From JBAZPT01 sp041645535 (GTDB lineage Bacteria > Patescibacteriota > Minisyncoccia > Moranbacterales > UBA2206), in contig JBAZPT010000001.1 of the NCBI GenBank assembly GCA_041645535.1, positions 124,001-188,000 of the forward strand: a stretch of DNA of 64,000 nt, given 5' to 3'. Within the stretch, counting starts at the first letter, position 1. Each line of letters begins with the position of its first letter. Under the pieces are notes generated by a model. That model did no database searches and was not told where the DNA came from. It saw only the letters and a program-made list of their open reading frames with translations. The position numbers and the translations under genes were made by a program. Positions 1 to 6,630 of the stretch are shown here, in pieces.

Positions 1-1
1 A

Positions 2-184
2 AGATTCGGCCGGATTATCCAGGAGCTTTCACAAAATACGCAATTTATCGTGATCACGCACAACCGTGAAACTATGCGCCAGGCCTCGCTTCTTTACGGC
101 GTTACGATGGGCGAAGACGGCATTTCCAAACTCCTTTCCGTGCGCCTCGACCAGATCGGGCAAGGGGGGAAGATTTTGCAGTAA
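2..184 (+). CDS. smc: Chromosome segregation ATPase SMC, C-terminal end (partial)
   Basis: The open frame enters from the left edge and stops with TAA at 182-184. The visible 60 residues match the tail of the SMC C-terminal ATPase lobe: a hydrophobic strand followed by 'ITHNRETM', then 'LYGVTMGEDGISKLLSVRLDQ'-like sequence typical of bacterial SMC just after the Walker B/D-loop. SMC dimers with ScpA/ScpB compact and segregate the chromosome. Most of the protein lies outside the window. Family assignment is from recognition of this conserved tail; confidence is good although only about 5% of the gene is present. Confidence 0.85.
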   Translation, partial: RFGRIIQELSQNTQFIVITHNRETMRQASLLYGVTMGEDGISKLLSVRLDQIGQGGKILQ

Positions 185-197
185 AAAAATTACGATC

Positions 198-226
198 TTG
201 ACAAAAAATGCTTTTGGCAATAAGAT
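198..226 (+). promoter_or_regulatory. Sigma70-type promoter for gene at 301
   Basis: TTGACA, 17-nt spacer, TAAGAT, about 75 nt upstream of the start at 301 and directly after the smc stop. Confidence 0.6.
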
Positions 227-300
227 GGATTATTGTTGTTTTCCAATTAAATATTGGCCATTTGCTATAAAAATCTTTTTTAGAAAAAAAGGAGGGAGTA

Positions 301-861
301 ATGAACAAATTATCAGATAGGCAAATTAAAAAATTTGTGGAGAGCGTTAGCGACACAGTAGCTTTGTCCATGCGCACATTTCGCGAGGAGTTGCAGTATT
401 CAGAAGACGAGGTGGCGTATAGTGTAAATTTTTTTGAAAAAGAACAAAAAATAATCATCTGTATGCGCGAACGCATATTCAGAAAGGTTCTCAAGGCTTA
501 CGAGACCCATCGGTATGATAGCGGATTATTATTCGACAGGGGAAACCATCGTATATTTATTTCTCTTCATCGGGAAGACGCGGGAATTAGGGCGCTGGAG
601 TTTATATTTCGAAGGATTCTCGCATTTTTTCTAAAAGAGAAAAAGGAGCGCATAAACAGAAAAAAACTGGAATTAAAAAAGAATATCTCCGCATCCTTGT
701 CAATAGCCGAAGATAAATTTAAAATATCCCACGGCAAAAATGGGGAGTATCGTTTTTTCCTGAGACGCAGGGGGCGCAATATCTCCATAGCAGAAAAGAT
801 TCCTGAAAAGCTGGAGGAGACTGTTTCAGCATTTGCGAGCGTTATAAAAAAAGTTTGTTAG
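301..861 (+). CDS. Hypothetical protein, 186 aa
   Basis: I do not recognise this protein. It starts at an ATG with a strong ribosome-binding site (AAGGAGG, 6 nt upstream) and is followed by its own intrinsic terminator, with its own promoter in front, so it looks like a real single-gene unit. The sequence is basic and mostly soluble: an N-terminal helical part (1-50), a middle 'RERIFRKVLKAYETH'-type region, then a strongly charged Lys/Arg helix around residues 110-130 and a short beta-like C-terminus. No signal peptide, transmembrane segment or Cys/His cluster is visible. The function is unknown. Confidence 0.7.
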   Translation: MNKLSDRQIKKFVESVSDTVALSMRTFREELQYSEDEVAYSVNFFEKEQKIIICMRERIFRKVLKAYETHRYDSGLLFDRGNHRIFISLHREDAGIRALEFIFRRILAFFLKEKKERINRKKLELKKNISASLSIAEDKFKISHGKNGEYRFFLRRRGRNISIAEKIPEKLEETVSAFASVIKKVC

Positions 862-874
862 TAATATTTTTAAG

Positions 875-901
875 AGAGATGGGAAGCCATCTCTTTTTTT
901 T
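875..901 (+). terminator. Intrinsic terminator
   Basis: Stem AGAGATGG/CCATCTCT with a 4-nt loop followed by eight T residues, just after the stop of the 301-861 gene. Confidence 0.85.
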
Positions 902-902
902 G

Positions 903-977
903 TACCGCGTAGGGGATTTGAACCCCTGATTTCCAGGATGAGAACCTGGCGTCCTGACCGGGCTAGACGAACGCGGC
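903..977 (-). tRNA. tRNA-Glu (anticodon CTC)
   Basis: The reverse complement folds as a cloverleaf: acceptor GCCGCGT/ACGCGGT, T-arm with GGTTCGAATC-type loop, and anticodon stem CCAGG/CCTGG closing the loop TTCTCAT (anticodon CTC, Glu GAG codons). The 3' CCA is not encoded. Confidence 0.9.
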
Positions 978-1033
978 TCAATGGATATCAGTCTAGCAGG
1001 TTTATCGTATTTTTCAAGGCTGATGGCTGTTAG

Positions 1034-1062
1034 TTGACAGTTTTTAGTCTATGAGATAAACT
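1034..1062 (+). promoter_or_regulatory. Promoter for rpsP
   Basis: TTGACA, 17 nt, TAAACT, 27 nt upstream of the rpsP start. Confidence 0.55.
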
Positions 1063-1088
1063 GGGTAAGTAACAAAAAATTAGCAATT

Positions 1089-1481
1089 ATGCTTACTATA
1101 AGACTCGCCAGAGTTGGAAAAAAGAATAAAGCGCAATTTCAGATCGTGCTCCAGGAGCACACTGTGGCTCCGGGAGGCAAGCATGTGGAAGTTTTGGGCA
1201 GCTATGATCCACATTCCAAAAAAGAAGTGCTGAAAGCCGAGCGCATCAAATATTGGGTTTCGCAGGGCGCGCAAGTTTCTGACACGGCGTATAATCTTTT
1301 TGTTTCCAAGGGAGTTTTGGAAGGAGAGAAAAGAAAAGTGAAGCTTCCAGCCAAGAAAACTGAACCCGCCTCCGCCGAGGCTTCGGCGGGCAAGGAAGTA
1401 AAAGCAGATGTTGCTGAGGCTCCAGCTGAAGTGGAAATAAAAACAGAAGAGCCCAAGACAGAAGAAACCAAAGCTGAGTAG
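1089..1481 (+). CDS. rpsP: 30S ribosomal protein bS16
   Basis: The N-terminal 80 residues are a clear bS16: 'MLTIRLARVGKKNKAQFQIV', the 'LGSYDP' motif, and the 'RIKYWVSQGAQVSDTAYNLF' segment. bS16 binds 16S rRNA early in 30S assembly. At 130 aa it is longer than the usual 80-90 aa because of a low-complexity Lys/Glu/Ala C-terminal tail. This tail contains the peptide EPASAEASAGK, encoded by a GC-rich palindrome at about 1367-1391 (CCCGCC...GGCGGG), probably an in-frame repeat insertion. The gene stands alone; the promoter for the downstream rplJL operon begins right after its stop. Confidence 0.97.
   Translation: MLTIRLARVGKKNKAQFQIVLQEHTVAPGGKHVEVLGSYDPHSKKEVLKAERIKYWVSQGAQVSDTAYNLFVSKGVLEGEKRKVKLPAKKTEPASAEASAGKEVKADVAEAPAEVEIKTEEPKTEETKAE
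1367..1391 (+). repeat. GC-rich palindrome inside rpsP
   Basis: CCCGCC/GGCGGG arms around a short GC-rich loop, adding an in-frame Ala/Ser-rich peptide to the bS16 tail. A near-identical hairpin forms the first half of the element in dnaX (5781-5805), and a smaller relative lies at 28246-28263. Confidence 0.7.
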
Positions 1482-1483
1482 TA

Positions 1484-1511
1484 TTGACAGAAAATATTTT
1501 TCGTGTAAAAT
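1484..1511 (+). promoter_or_regulatory. Promoter of the rplJ-rplL operon
   Basis: TTGACA, 16 nt, TAAAAT, starting three bases after the rpsP stop codon and just upstream of the L10 leader. Confidence 0.75.
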
Positions 1512-1526
1512 AGAGATAATAGAATA

Positions 1527-1602
1527 TTCCGCAGACAATAGGCATTTAAGTCCTATCGAGGAAACAAAACAGCAATGTTTTTAGTGTCTGCGTTTTAGGC
1601 AG
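1527..1602 (+). promoter_or_regulatory. Ribosomal protein L10 leader RNA
   Basis: Between promoter and rplJ lies the characteristic L10 leader layout: outer stem GCAGACA/TGTCTGC, an internal 'AGGC...CCTATCGAGGAAAC' segment, and an AGCAATG...TTTTAGTG stretch. In known bacteria the L10-(L7/L12)4 complex binds this structure and represses translation of its own operon. Identification is from the conserved sequence blocks and position. Confidence 0.85.
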
Positions 1603-1620
1603 ATTTTTATTTTTAAATTT

Positions 1621-2139
1621 ATGCAATCCAAAGAACAAAAAAAGGATATCATCAAGGATTTAGCTAAAAAAATCAAGGATTCAAAGGCCGTAGTTTTTTC
1701 CGACTACAAGGGCTTGAAAGTGAAGGATATGACCGCCCTTAGAAATGATCTGCGTGCTTCCGGCATTGAGCTCAAAGTTTTGAAAAAAACGCTCATAAAC
1801 TTAGCGCTCAAAGACGCGGGAATTCCGATGGATGTGAAAAAAATGGAAGGCCAGATTGCCATGGCGATATCAAGTGGCGACGAAGTGGCGGCGGCTAAAA
1901 TTATCGCTAAGCTGGCTAAAGTTAATGAAAATCTGAAAATCGCGGGAGGAATTTTAGGAGTCAAGGAATTATCCGTGGAAGAAGTAAACGCTCTGGCCAA
2001 GTTGCCATCTAAGGAAGAATTGCTGGCAAAATTGGTCGGGACTATTAACGCGCCGGTTTCCGGATTTGTAAATGTTTTGGCTGGAAATTTGCGAGGTTTA
2101 GTGCAGGTGCTTAAAGCCGTAGCCGAAAAAGGCAACTAA
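1621..2139 (+). CDS. rplJ: 50S ribosomal protein uL10
   Basis: 172 aa, normal length for bacterial uL10. The N-terminal rRNA-binding domain ('AVVFSDYKGLKVKDMTALRNDLR', 'LKVLKKTLINLAL') is followed by the mid-domain ending 'LVGTINAPVSGFVNVLAGNL' and a C-terminal helix that binds L7/L12 dimers. It forms the base of the ribosomal stalk that recruits translation GTPases. It is first in an operon with rplL (31-nt gap) and is probably autoregulated through the leader at 1527-1602. Confidence 0.98.
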   Translation: MQSKEQKKDIIKDLAKKIKDSKAVVFSDYKGLKVKDMTALRNDLRASGIELKVLKKTLINLALKDAGIPMDVKKMEGQIAMAISSGDEVAAAKIIAKLAKVNENLKIAGGILGVKELSVEEVNALAKLPSKEELLAKLVGTINAPVSGFVNVLAGNLRGLVQVLKAVAEKGN

Positions 2140-2170
2140 TTTTTTAAATAATTAATTTAAAACTAATCAA

Positions 2171-2653
2171 ATGGCTGAAGAAAAAAAGGAATCCACCGCC
2201 GCTGAAGCTAAGGCGGACAAGGAAGTACCTGCCCGCAATGCTTCGCATAGCGATGCAGGCGGGAAAGTTCCGGCGAAATTCGAAAAGATCGTCTCCGAGA
2301 TTGAGAAGATGAGCGTTTTGGATTTATCCGAGCTGGTCAAAATCTTGGAGGAAAAATTCGGCGTGAGCGCGGCCGCTCCAATGATGATGGGCCCCGCCAT
2401 GGCGGGCGGCGCTGCGGGCGAAGTTGCCGCAGTGGAGGAAAAAAGCGAGTTTGATGTGGAAGTTACCGCTTGCGGTGCTTCCAAAATCAATGTGATCAAG
2501 GTGGTGCGCGAAGTGACTGGTCTTGGTCTCAAGGACGCCAAGGACTTGGTGGATGCCGCTCCAAAGGTGATTAAGGAAAAAATTGCCAAAGCCGAAGCGG
2601 AAGAAATGAAAAAGAAGCTGGAAGCAGCTGGAGCGACTGTGACTTTGAAATAA
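2171..2653 (+). CDS. rplL: 50S ribosomal protein bL12 (L7/L12)
   Basis: The C-terminal domain is unmistakable: 'EFDVEVTACGASKINVIKVV', 'REVTGLGLKDAKDLVDAAPK' and an ending '...EAAGATVTLK'. The dimerisation domain ('LSELVKILEEKFGV') and Ala/Gly hinge precede it. At 160 aa it is about 35 residues longer than usual because of an N-terminal extension that includes the in-frame palindrome peptide PARNASHSDAGGK (residues ~20-32). L7/L12 is the multi-copy stalk protein contacting EF-Tu and EF-G. A terminator follows. Confidence 0.98.
   Translation: MAEEKKESTAAEAKADKEVPARNASHSDAGGKVPAKFEKIVSEIEKMSVLDLSELVKILEEKFGVSAAAPMMMGPAMAGGAAGEVAAVEEKSEFDVEVTACGASKINVIKVVREVTGLGLKDAKDLVDAAPKVIKEKIAKAEAEEMKKKLEAAGATVTLK
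2228..2263 (+). repeat. In-frame palindromic repeat, 'PARN' family, in rplL
   Basis: A 36-bp imperfect palindrome (CCTGCCCGC...GCAGGCGGG, ATA loop) encoding PARNASHSDAGG. Nearly identical copies occur in dnaX (4409-4444), murF (15075-15110) and rpsI (41885-41920), all read in the same frame. Confidence 0.9.
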
Positions 2654-2676
2654 GAATACAGGTTTTACGAATACTG

Positions 2677-2707
2677 AAAAGCATTCTTTGCAAGGGGAAT
2701 GCTTTTT
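2677..2707 (+). terminator. Terminator of rplJ-rplL
   Basis: AAAAGCATTC/GAATGCTTTTT hairpin shortly after the rplL stop, ending in a T-run. Confidence 0.8.
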
Positions 2708-2727
2708 AGATATTGCAAAAACTAATT

Positions 2728-2763
2728 TAACATCCTTACATACTGGAGTTTGTAAGGATGTTA
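2728..2763. terminator. Inverted repeat between convergent rplL and PLD-family gene
   Basis: A 13-bp perfect stem (TAACATCCTTACA and its complement) lies in the convergent gap. The T-runs around it are not immediate on either strand, so a terminator role for the minus-strand gene is only likely. Confidence 0.45.
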
Positions 2764-2774
2764 GTTTGATATTT

Positions 2775-3854
2775 TTAGAGAATTGGATTTAGGATTTTTA
2801 GGAGTGCTAAAATAATATAGTCTATGAATTTCATCTTGTATTTTTGGGGCGAGAATTCCTGCGCGTCTTTTTTCCACTTGTCCATAATTCCGGCGAGTTC
2901 GCGGATCAAGTGACGGTCTTTGGAAAACATTCCGGCTTCACTGTTAAATTCGAAAGAAAGATGGTCAATATTTTGCGAACCGATAAGGCCGATTTCATTG
3001 TCAATGAGCAGCGCTTTAGAATGATTCATTTGTTTAGTCAAAAAAAACCGGACGCCTCTTAACGAAAGATCATGCATATAGCGATGATTAATTCTGTTGA
3101 TAATCGGCAAATCAGTTTTTTTGGGTATGATGACTTCAATTGACACGCCTCTTTGAATCGCGCCATCAAGCAGCGCCCGGAGCCAGCGCGGCGGGGTAAA
3201 ATAGGGAGTTACCATCCGGATGCTTTTTTTCGCTCCGGAAATCTTTTCCCGATACTGGTCTTTGAGTGAATAAATATTTTTGATAGGCGAGTGTTCCATT
3301 ATCCAGAAGCGGAATTTTTTGGCGAAAGATTTTTCCCGCAGAGCCAGGATTTTAGGATTTTTTCCGCCGGCGATTTCATAAGTATAGGCAAAAGACTTGG
3401 CGATAGTTCTCACCATTCGGCCGGAAAAGCGCAGTTGCAGGTCGTTCCAGAGCGCGAATTTTTTGCCGATATTCACGCCGCCGATAAAAGCGATTTTTTC
3501 GTCAACCACCAGAATTTTGCGGTGGATGTGGCGGAGCCAATGGCTGAAGAAAAGAAACTCCGCGCCAGCTTGGCGCAACGCTTCCACAGATTCCTTTTTG
3601 ATTTCCGAACTGCCGAAAGAGTCGGCAATAATGACGACCTGCAAGCCTTCGCGCGCCTTCTGTTTGAGTTTGCCCATGAAATCGTGGGACTCTGAAGTGT
3701 CATCCAGAAAAATATACATCTCCAGATAGACGGACTTTTTTGCCTGGTCGATGGCATGGAGCATCGCGTCCCAGGCCTTCCAGGAGGTTTTGTAAAGTTT
3801 ATAGCGCATATATTTGAGTATACAACACAATGTTTGTTTTAGCATATTTATCAT
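2775..3854 (-). CDS. Phospholipase D-like / cardiolipin synthase family protein
   Basis: Two HKD motifs typical of the PLD superfamily are visible: 'HRKILVVDEKIAFIGGVN' around residues 110-125 and 'HSKALLIDNEIGLIGSQNID' around 275-290. The order and spacing fit bacterial cardiolipin synthase (phosphatidyl transfer between phosphatidylglycerols), but it lacks the usual pair of N-terminal transmembrane helices. The longest frame begins MINMLKQ; a later Met (MRYKLYKTSW, about residue 17) gives a more typical N-terminus, and no clear ribosome-binding site decides between them. A nuclease or other PLD activity cannot be excluded. Confidence 0.8.
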   Translation of the reverse strand: MINMLKQTLCCILKYMRYKLYKTSWKAWDAMLHAIDQAKKSVYLEMYIFLDDTSESHDFMGKLKQKAREGLQVVIIADSFGSSEIKKESVEALRQAGAEFLFFSHWLRHIHRKILVVDEKIAFIGGVNIGKKFALWNDLQLRFSGRMVRTIAKSFAYTYEIAGGKNPKILALREKSFAKKFRFWIMEHSPIKNIYSLKDQYREKISGAKKSIRMVTPYFTPPRWLRALLDGAIQRGVSIEVIIPKKTDLPIINRINHRYMHDLSLRGVRFFLTKQMNHSKALLIDNEIGLIGSQNIDHLSFEFNSEAGMFSKDRHLIRELAGIMDKWKKDAQEFSPQKYKMKFIDYIILALLKILNPIL

Positions 3855-3871
3855 GTATGTTTGAATAATTA

Positions 3872-3911
3872 AACAACATTCTCACATTCTCGAGAATATA
3901 AGAATGTTGTT
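3872..3911. repeat. Palindrome of the ACATTCT family
   Basis: A long imperfect palindrome built from ACATTCT/AGAATGT units around a central CTCGAG. Related copies occur at 9376-9407, 36059-36092, 36418-36449 and 55030-55064, all outside or at the edge of genes. Confidence 0.75.
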
Positions 3912-3991
3912 ATAAAAAATTTTTGTTCAGTAACTAGTTCAGTAACAAAAAACAGTGATTTAATGCACTGTTTTTTAAATTCCGCACAAAG

Positions 3992-4063
3992 TTGGGGAGG
4001 AGGGATTCGGACCCCCGCATGCATGGACCAAAACCATGTGCCTTACCGCTTGGCTACTCCCCA
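3992..4063 (-). tRNA. tRNA-Gln (anticodon TTG)
   Basis: The reverse complement begins TGGGGAGTAGCCAAGCGG, typical of bacterial tRNA-Gln, with acceptor TGGGGAG/CTCCCCA, anticodon stem CATGG/CCATG and loop TTTTGGT (anticodon TTG). CCA is not encoded. The first 10 bases of the tRNA overlap the end of the upstream GIY-YIG gene. Confidence 0.92.
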
Positions 4064-4320
4064 ATATTTTTAAAATAATTTTTCAATTTGTCTCTTAAAA
4101 CTTCTCGTCCATATCCCGACTTAAAAAATAATTCCGCTTCTACGGCGTCTTTTTTATTTAAGTAAGTTTCATAGAAGATTAATTTAAATGGAGAATTATC
4201 GCTTGTATATACTCCGCCTCGCTTACTATTGTGTTCTTCGAATCTCCTTTTCAAATTATTCGTTCTCCCCGTATATAATCTTCCATTTTTTAAACTTTTT
4301 TGCACATAAACATAAAACAT
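4054..4320 (-). CDS. GIY-YIG domain endonuclease-like protein, 88 aa
   Basis: A compact single-domain GIY-YIG protein: 'FYVYVQKSLKNGRLYTGRTNNLKRRFEEHN' gives the two short beta strands, the conserved Arg and the helix with the N/H tail, and the catalytic Glu is in the 'VEAELFFKSG' helix. Relatives (UPF0213/YhbQ-like) are small structure-specific nucleases of uncertain role. The last codons and the TAG stop fall inside the first 10 nt of tRNA-Gln, so coding sequence and mature tRNA share DNA. It lies 5 nt downstream of dnaX on the same strand and is probably co-transcribed with it. Confidence 0.85.
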   Translation of the reverse strand: MFYVYVQKSLKNGRLYTGRTNNLKRRFEEHNSKRGGVYTSDNSPFKLIFYETYLNKKDAVEAELFFKSGYGREVLRDKLKNYFKNIGE

Positions 4321-4324
4321 AGTT

Positions 4325-6037
4325 TTAATTTCCCCGCCTCTCCGGCGGGTCGCCGACGAGGCGACCCCCTATAATTTCCATCGCGGAGGCGAGGAGGGAA
4401 TTTTGTTTCCCGCCTGCATCGCTATGCGAAGCATTGCGGGCAGGTCCGCCTTCCGTATTAGTTTCTTTGTCGATAATGGTTTTGATGCGGATTTTGGACT
4501 CAAGGATTTTACCAAAAACATCTTCGACTGTCAATCGATTTCCTGGATCATTGAGTTTTTGCATATAAAAATCATAAGGCGTAGCGAGCGTAATTTCGCT
4601 CCCGGTAACCGCAAAAACCCGGCAGTTGGAAAGCAGGGCTTTCAGTGAATGATTGAAAGGCGCGATTTTCTCCAAAAGCTCGTGCCATTTGGCGGTGACT
4701 TCGTCAATTGATAAATTGCTATTTTCAGTTTTAGCCTCTTCCGTAACTTTTTCGATAGTTTGTATGTTTATGCTTTGTTTGTGATTTGTGAGTTGTGAGT
4801 TGTGAGTTGCTTGATTATTGTTTTTTGTACTCTGGTTACTTATTTGTTGTATATTATATGTTTCATGTTCCATGACTGGAAATGTATTCGTCGCTTTAAT
4901 TATCGCGATTTCCAAAGGCAACTGCGGAAGCATAGAGGCGGATATTTTGTCCTGCGCTTCCAAAAACAAATTGATACTGGAAACTATTTTGGAAAGCTCG
5001 ACTCTTTTGATTTGCTCGAGCATTTTTTCTATTTGGTCCGCGGTGATTTCATAAGAAAAATAAGTCTTGAGCTCGGGGCTGATTTTTAGGAGCATCAGCT
5101 GGCGCAGATAATTGATGAGAGATTTATTAAATACCTGCAGGTCATAGCCGTCAGTCAGCAGCGTGTTTATTTTGGCGATGGCTCCGGTTGAATCACTGGC
5201 AAAAAGCATCTCCGCGAGCTCGCCGGCGAATCTGCGGTCGGTGGTGCCCAGAATCTCCTCAACTTCCTTGAGGGTGATATTTTTATCTTCCAGAGCGATA
5301 ATTTGTCCTAAGAGGCTTTCAGCATCGCGCATCCCGCCTTCAGCGCTAAGAGCGATCATTTCCAGTGAATCTTTATCGATGCTGACTTTTTCGCTTTTAG
5401 CGATGAGGGTCAGTTTTTCAATGATATTTGAAAGCGGCAGCCGCGCGAAATCAAAGCGCTGGCAGCGGCTCAAGATGGTTTCCGGAACTTTGTGAATTTC
5501 GGTGGTGGCCAGAATGAAAATGACATGCGTCGGCGGTTCTTCCAGGGTTTTTAAAAGGGCGTTGAAAGCGCCGGTGGAAAGCATATGCACTTCGTCGATG
5601 ATATAGACTTTGTATTTGAGGAAAGTCGGAGGCAGGCTCACAGTTTCGCGCAGTTCACGGATATTATCCACGCCGGTGTTGGAAGCGGCATCAATCTCGA
5701 TAATGTCCAGCGAACGGCCTTCGTCGATTGTTTTGCAAGCCTGACAAATATCGCATGAGTTGCAAGTAGATAGTTTGCTGTCCGCCTCCGCTGAGCTTCG
5801 GCGGATGCTCAATTTAGTATCTGCTCGTTCCTCGCAGACTAAATTGGCACAGTTTACCGCCCTCGCAAAGATCCTGGCAATGGAAGTTTTCCCGGTTCCG
5901 CGCGGACCGGTGAAAAGATAGGCTTGTCCTACGCGGTTGTTTTTGATCGCATTGGAAAGCGTCCGGACAATATGTTGCTGGCCGATGATTTCGCCGAAGT
6001 TTTTGGGCCTGTATTTGCGGTAAAGGGTATAGGACAT
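4325..6037 (-). CDS. dnaX: DNA polymerase III subunit gamma/tau
   Basis: About 570 aa. The start is placed at the Met of 'MSYTLYRKYRPKNFGEIIGQ', the conserved family N-terminus, rather than 12 codons upstream. The AAA+ clamp-loader core is intact: Walker A 'GPRGTGKTS', the zinc module with Cys pairs, Walker B 'VYIIDEVHML', and sensor 1 'ILATTE', followed by the lid and collar. The Zn loop carries a 23-residue insertion encoded by a structured repeat (5781-5849). The tail carries the PARNASHSDAGGK palindrome peptide (4409-4444) and a tandem-word insertion (about 4781-4809). DnaX organises the clamp loader at the replication fork. Confidence 0.97.
   Translation of the reverse strand: MSYTLYRKYRPKNFGEIIGQQHIVRTLSNAIKNNRVGQAYLFTGPRGTGKTSIARIFARAVNCANLVCEERADTKLSIRRSSAEADSKLSTCNSCDICQACKTIDEGRSLDIIEIDAASNTGVDNIRELRETVSLPPTFLKYKVYIIDEVHMLSTGAFNALLKTLEEPPTHVIFILATTEIHKVPETILSRCQRFDFARLPLSNIIEKLTLIAKSEKVSIDKDSLEMIALSAEGGMRDAESLLGQIIALEDKNITLKEVEEILGTTDRRFAGELAEMLFASDSTGAIAKINTLLTDGYDLQVFNKSLINYLRQLMLLKISPELKTYFSYEITADQIEKMLEQIKRVELSKIVSSINLFLEAQDKISASMLPQLPLEIAIIKATNTFPVMEHETYNIQQISNQSTKNNNQATHNSQLTNHKQSINIQTIEKVTEEAKTENSNLSIDEVTAKWHELLEKIAPFNHSLKALLSNCRVFAVTGSEITLATPYDFYMQKLNDPGNRLTVEDVFGKILESKIRIKTIIDKETNTEGGPARNASHSDAGGKQNSLLASAMEIIGGRLVGDPPERRGN
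4409..4444 (-). repeat. PARN-family palindrome in dnaX
   Basis: Read on the coding strand it is base-for-base the same 36-bp palindrome as in rplL (2228-2263), and it is translated in the same frame (PARNASHSDAGG). Confidence 0.9.
4781..4809. repeat. Short tandem 'word' repeat in dnaX
   Basis: Repeated GTGA(G)TTGTGAGTT words, read in frame on the minus strand as ...THNSQLTNHK. Similar word expansions occur in mnmA (about 29969-29997), pheT (about 58206-58238) and after yidD. Confidence 0.6.
5781..5849. repeat. Short copy of the two-hairpin 'GATGCTCA...TGGCA' element inside dnaX
   Basis: On the plus strand (antisense to dnaX), TCCGCC...GGCGGA forms a first hairpin, then ATGCTCA, ATTTAGT...ACTAAAT forms a second with CTCG...CTCGC in its arm, ending TGGCA. 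The same second hairpin, with different but complementary stem sequence, closes the elements at 11440, 28797, 33889 and 38133. The 69-nt length keeps dnaX in frame. Confidence 0.75.
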
Positions 6038-6098
6038 AAGCTTGTTTAAATAATTTAGAGTACCCGTTGGCACCCCTGTTTAAAATAATTGTAGCATA

Positions 6099-6124
6099 CA
6101 AAAAACTCCCCGAAAAGGGGAGTT
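6099..6124 (-). terminator. Terminator of gtrA-like gene
   Basis: ACTCCCC/GGGGAGT with a 4-nt loop followed by T6 in the minus direction, 22 nt past the stop at 6146. Confidence 0.85.
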
Positions 6125-6145
6125 AAAAATTTCTTAAATACAGCG

Positions 6146-6622
6146 TTATTTTTTAAACACTATGAATTTATAGCCGACAAAATTCCAAACCAAGCCAATA
6201 GCGGTTCCGCCGAGAGCGCCGATTGTGCCCCAAAGTTGCGGAGTTAAAAAAGATAGGCTCAAAATGTTGTTTATTGGAATTTGAAGATAAGTTACGACAA
6301 TAGTGGCAACGGATACATTTATTATCATTCCGACCACGCTGACGGCAAAAAATTGAGACATTTTTTTGCCTTCGCCCTCCTTAGTTTTGTCTTGGAAGGT
6401 CCAATGCTTATTGATGAAGTAGCTGAAGGTTACGGCGAACAAGAAAGAAATTGCTTTTTCCACTGAATATCCACCGCCAACTACGATGCCCGTCACGGCC
6501 ATTTCAACATTAAGAACGATGAGATCAACCAGTGTGTTCATGATGCCAACCAGCACAAATTTTCCAAATTGGGCCATAAGTTGGTGCATTTTACTTTCGG
6601 CTGGTTGCGCAATGTTTTCCAT
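6146..6622 (-). CDS. GtrA-family membrane protein
   Basis: 158 aa with four hydrophobic segments. 'QFGKFVLVGIMNTLVDLIVL' at the N-terminus and 'SYFINKHWTFQ' in the first loop are typical of the GtrA/DPMS family. Members are thought to flip or support polyprenyl-linked sugars, or to act beside glycosyltransferases; no substrate can be inferred here. It lies 8 nt downstream of the 6631-7353 gene on the same strand and ends at a terminator, so both probably share the promoter at 7431-7459. Confidence 0.85.
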   Translation of the reverse strand: MENIAQPAESKMHQLMAQFGKFVLVGIMNTLVDLIVLNVEMAVTGIVVGGGYSVEKAISFLFAVTFSYFINKHWTFQDKTKEGEGKKMSQFFAVSVVGMIINVSVATIVVTYLQIPINNILSLSFLTPQLWGTIGALGGTAIGLVWNFVGYKFIVFKK

Positions 6623-6630
6623 AATTTTTT

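Noticed and set aside
3291..3695. A 134-codon plus-strand frame opposite the PLD-family gene
   Set aside because: It is antisense to conserved HKD-motif coding sequence, with no independent support.
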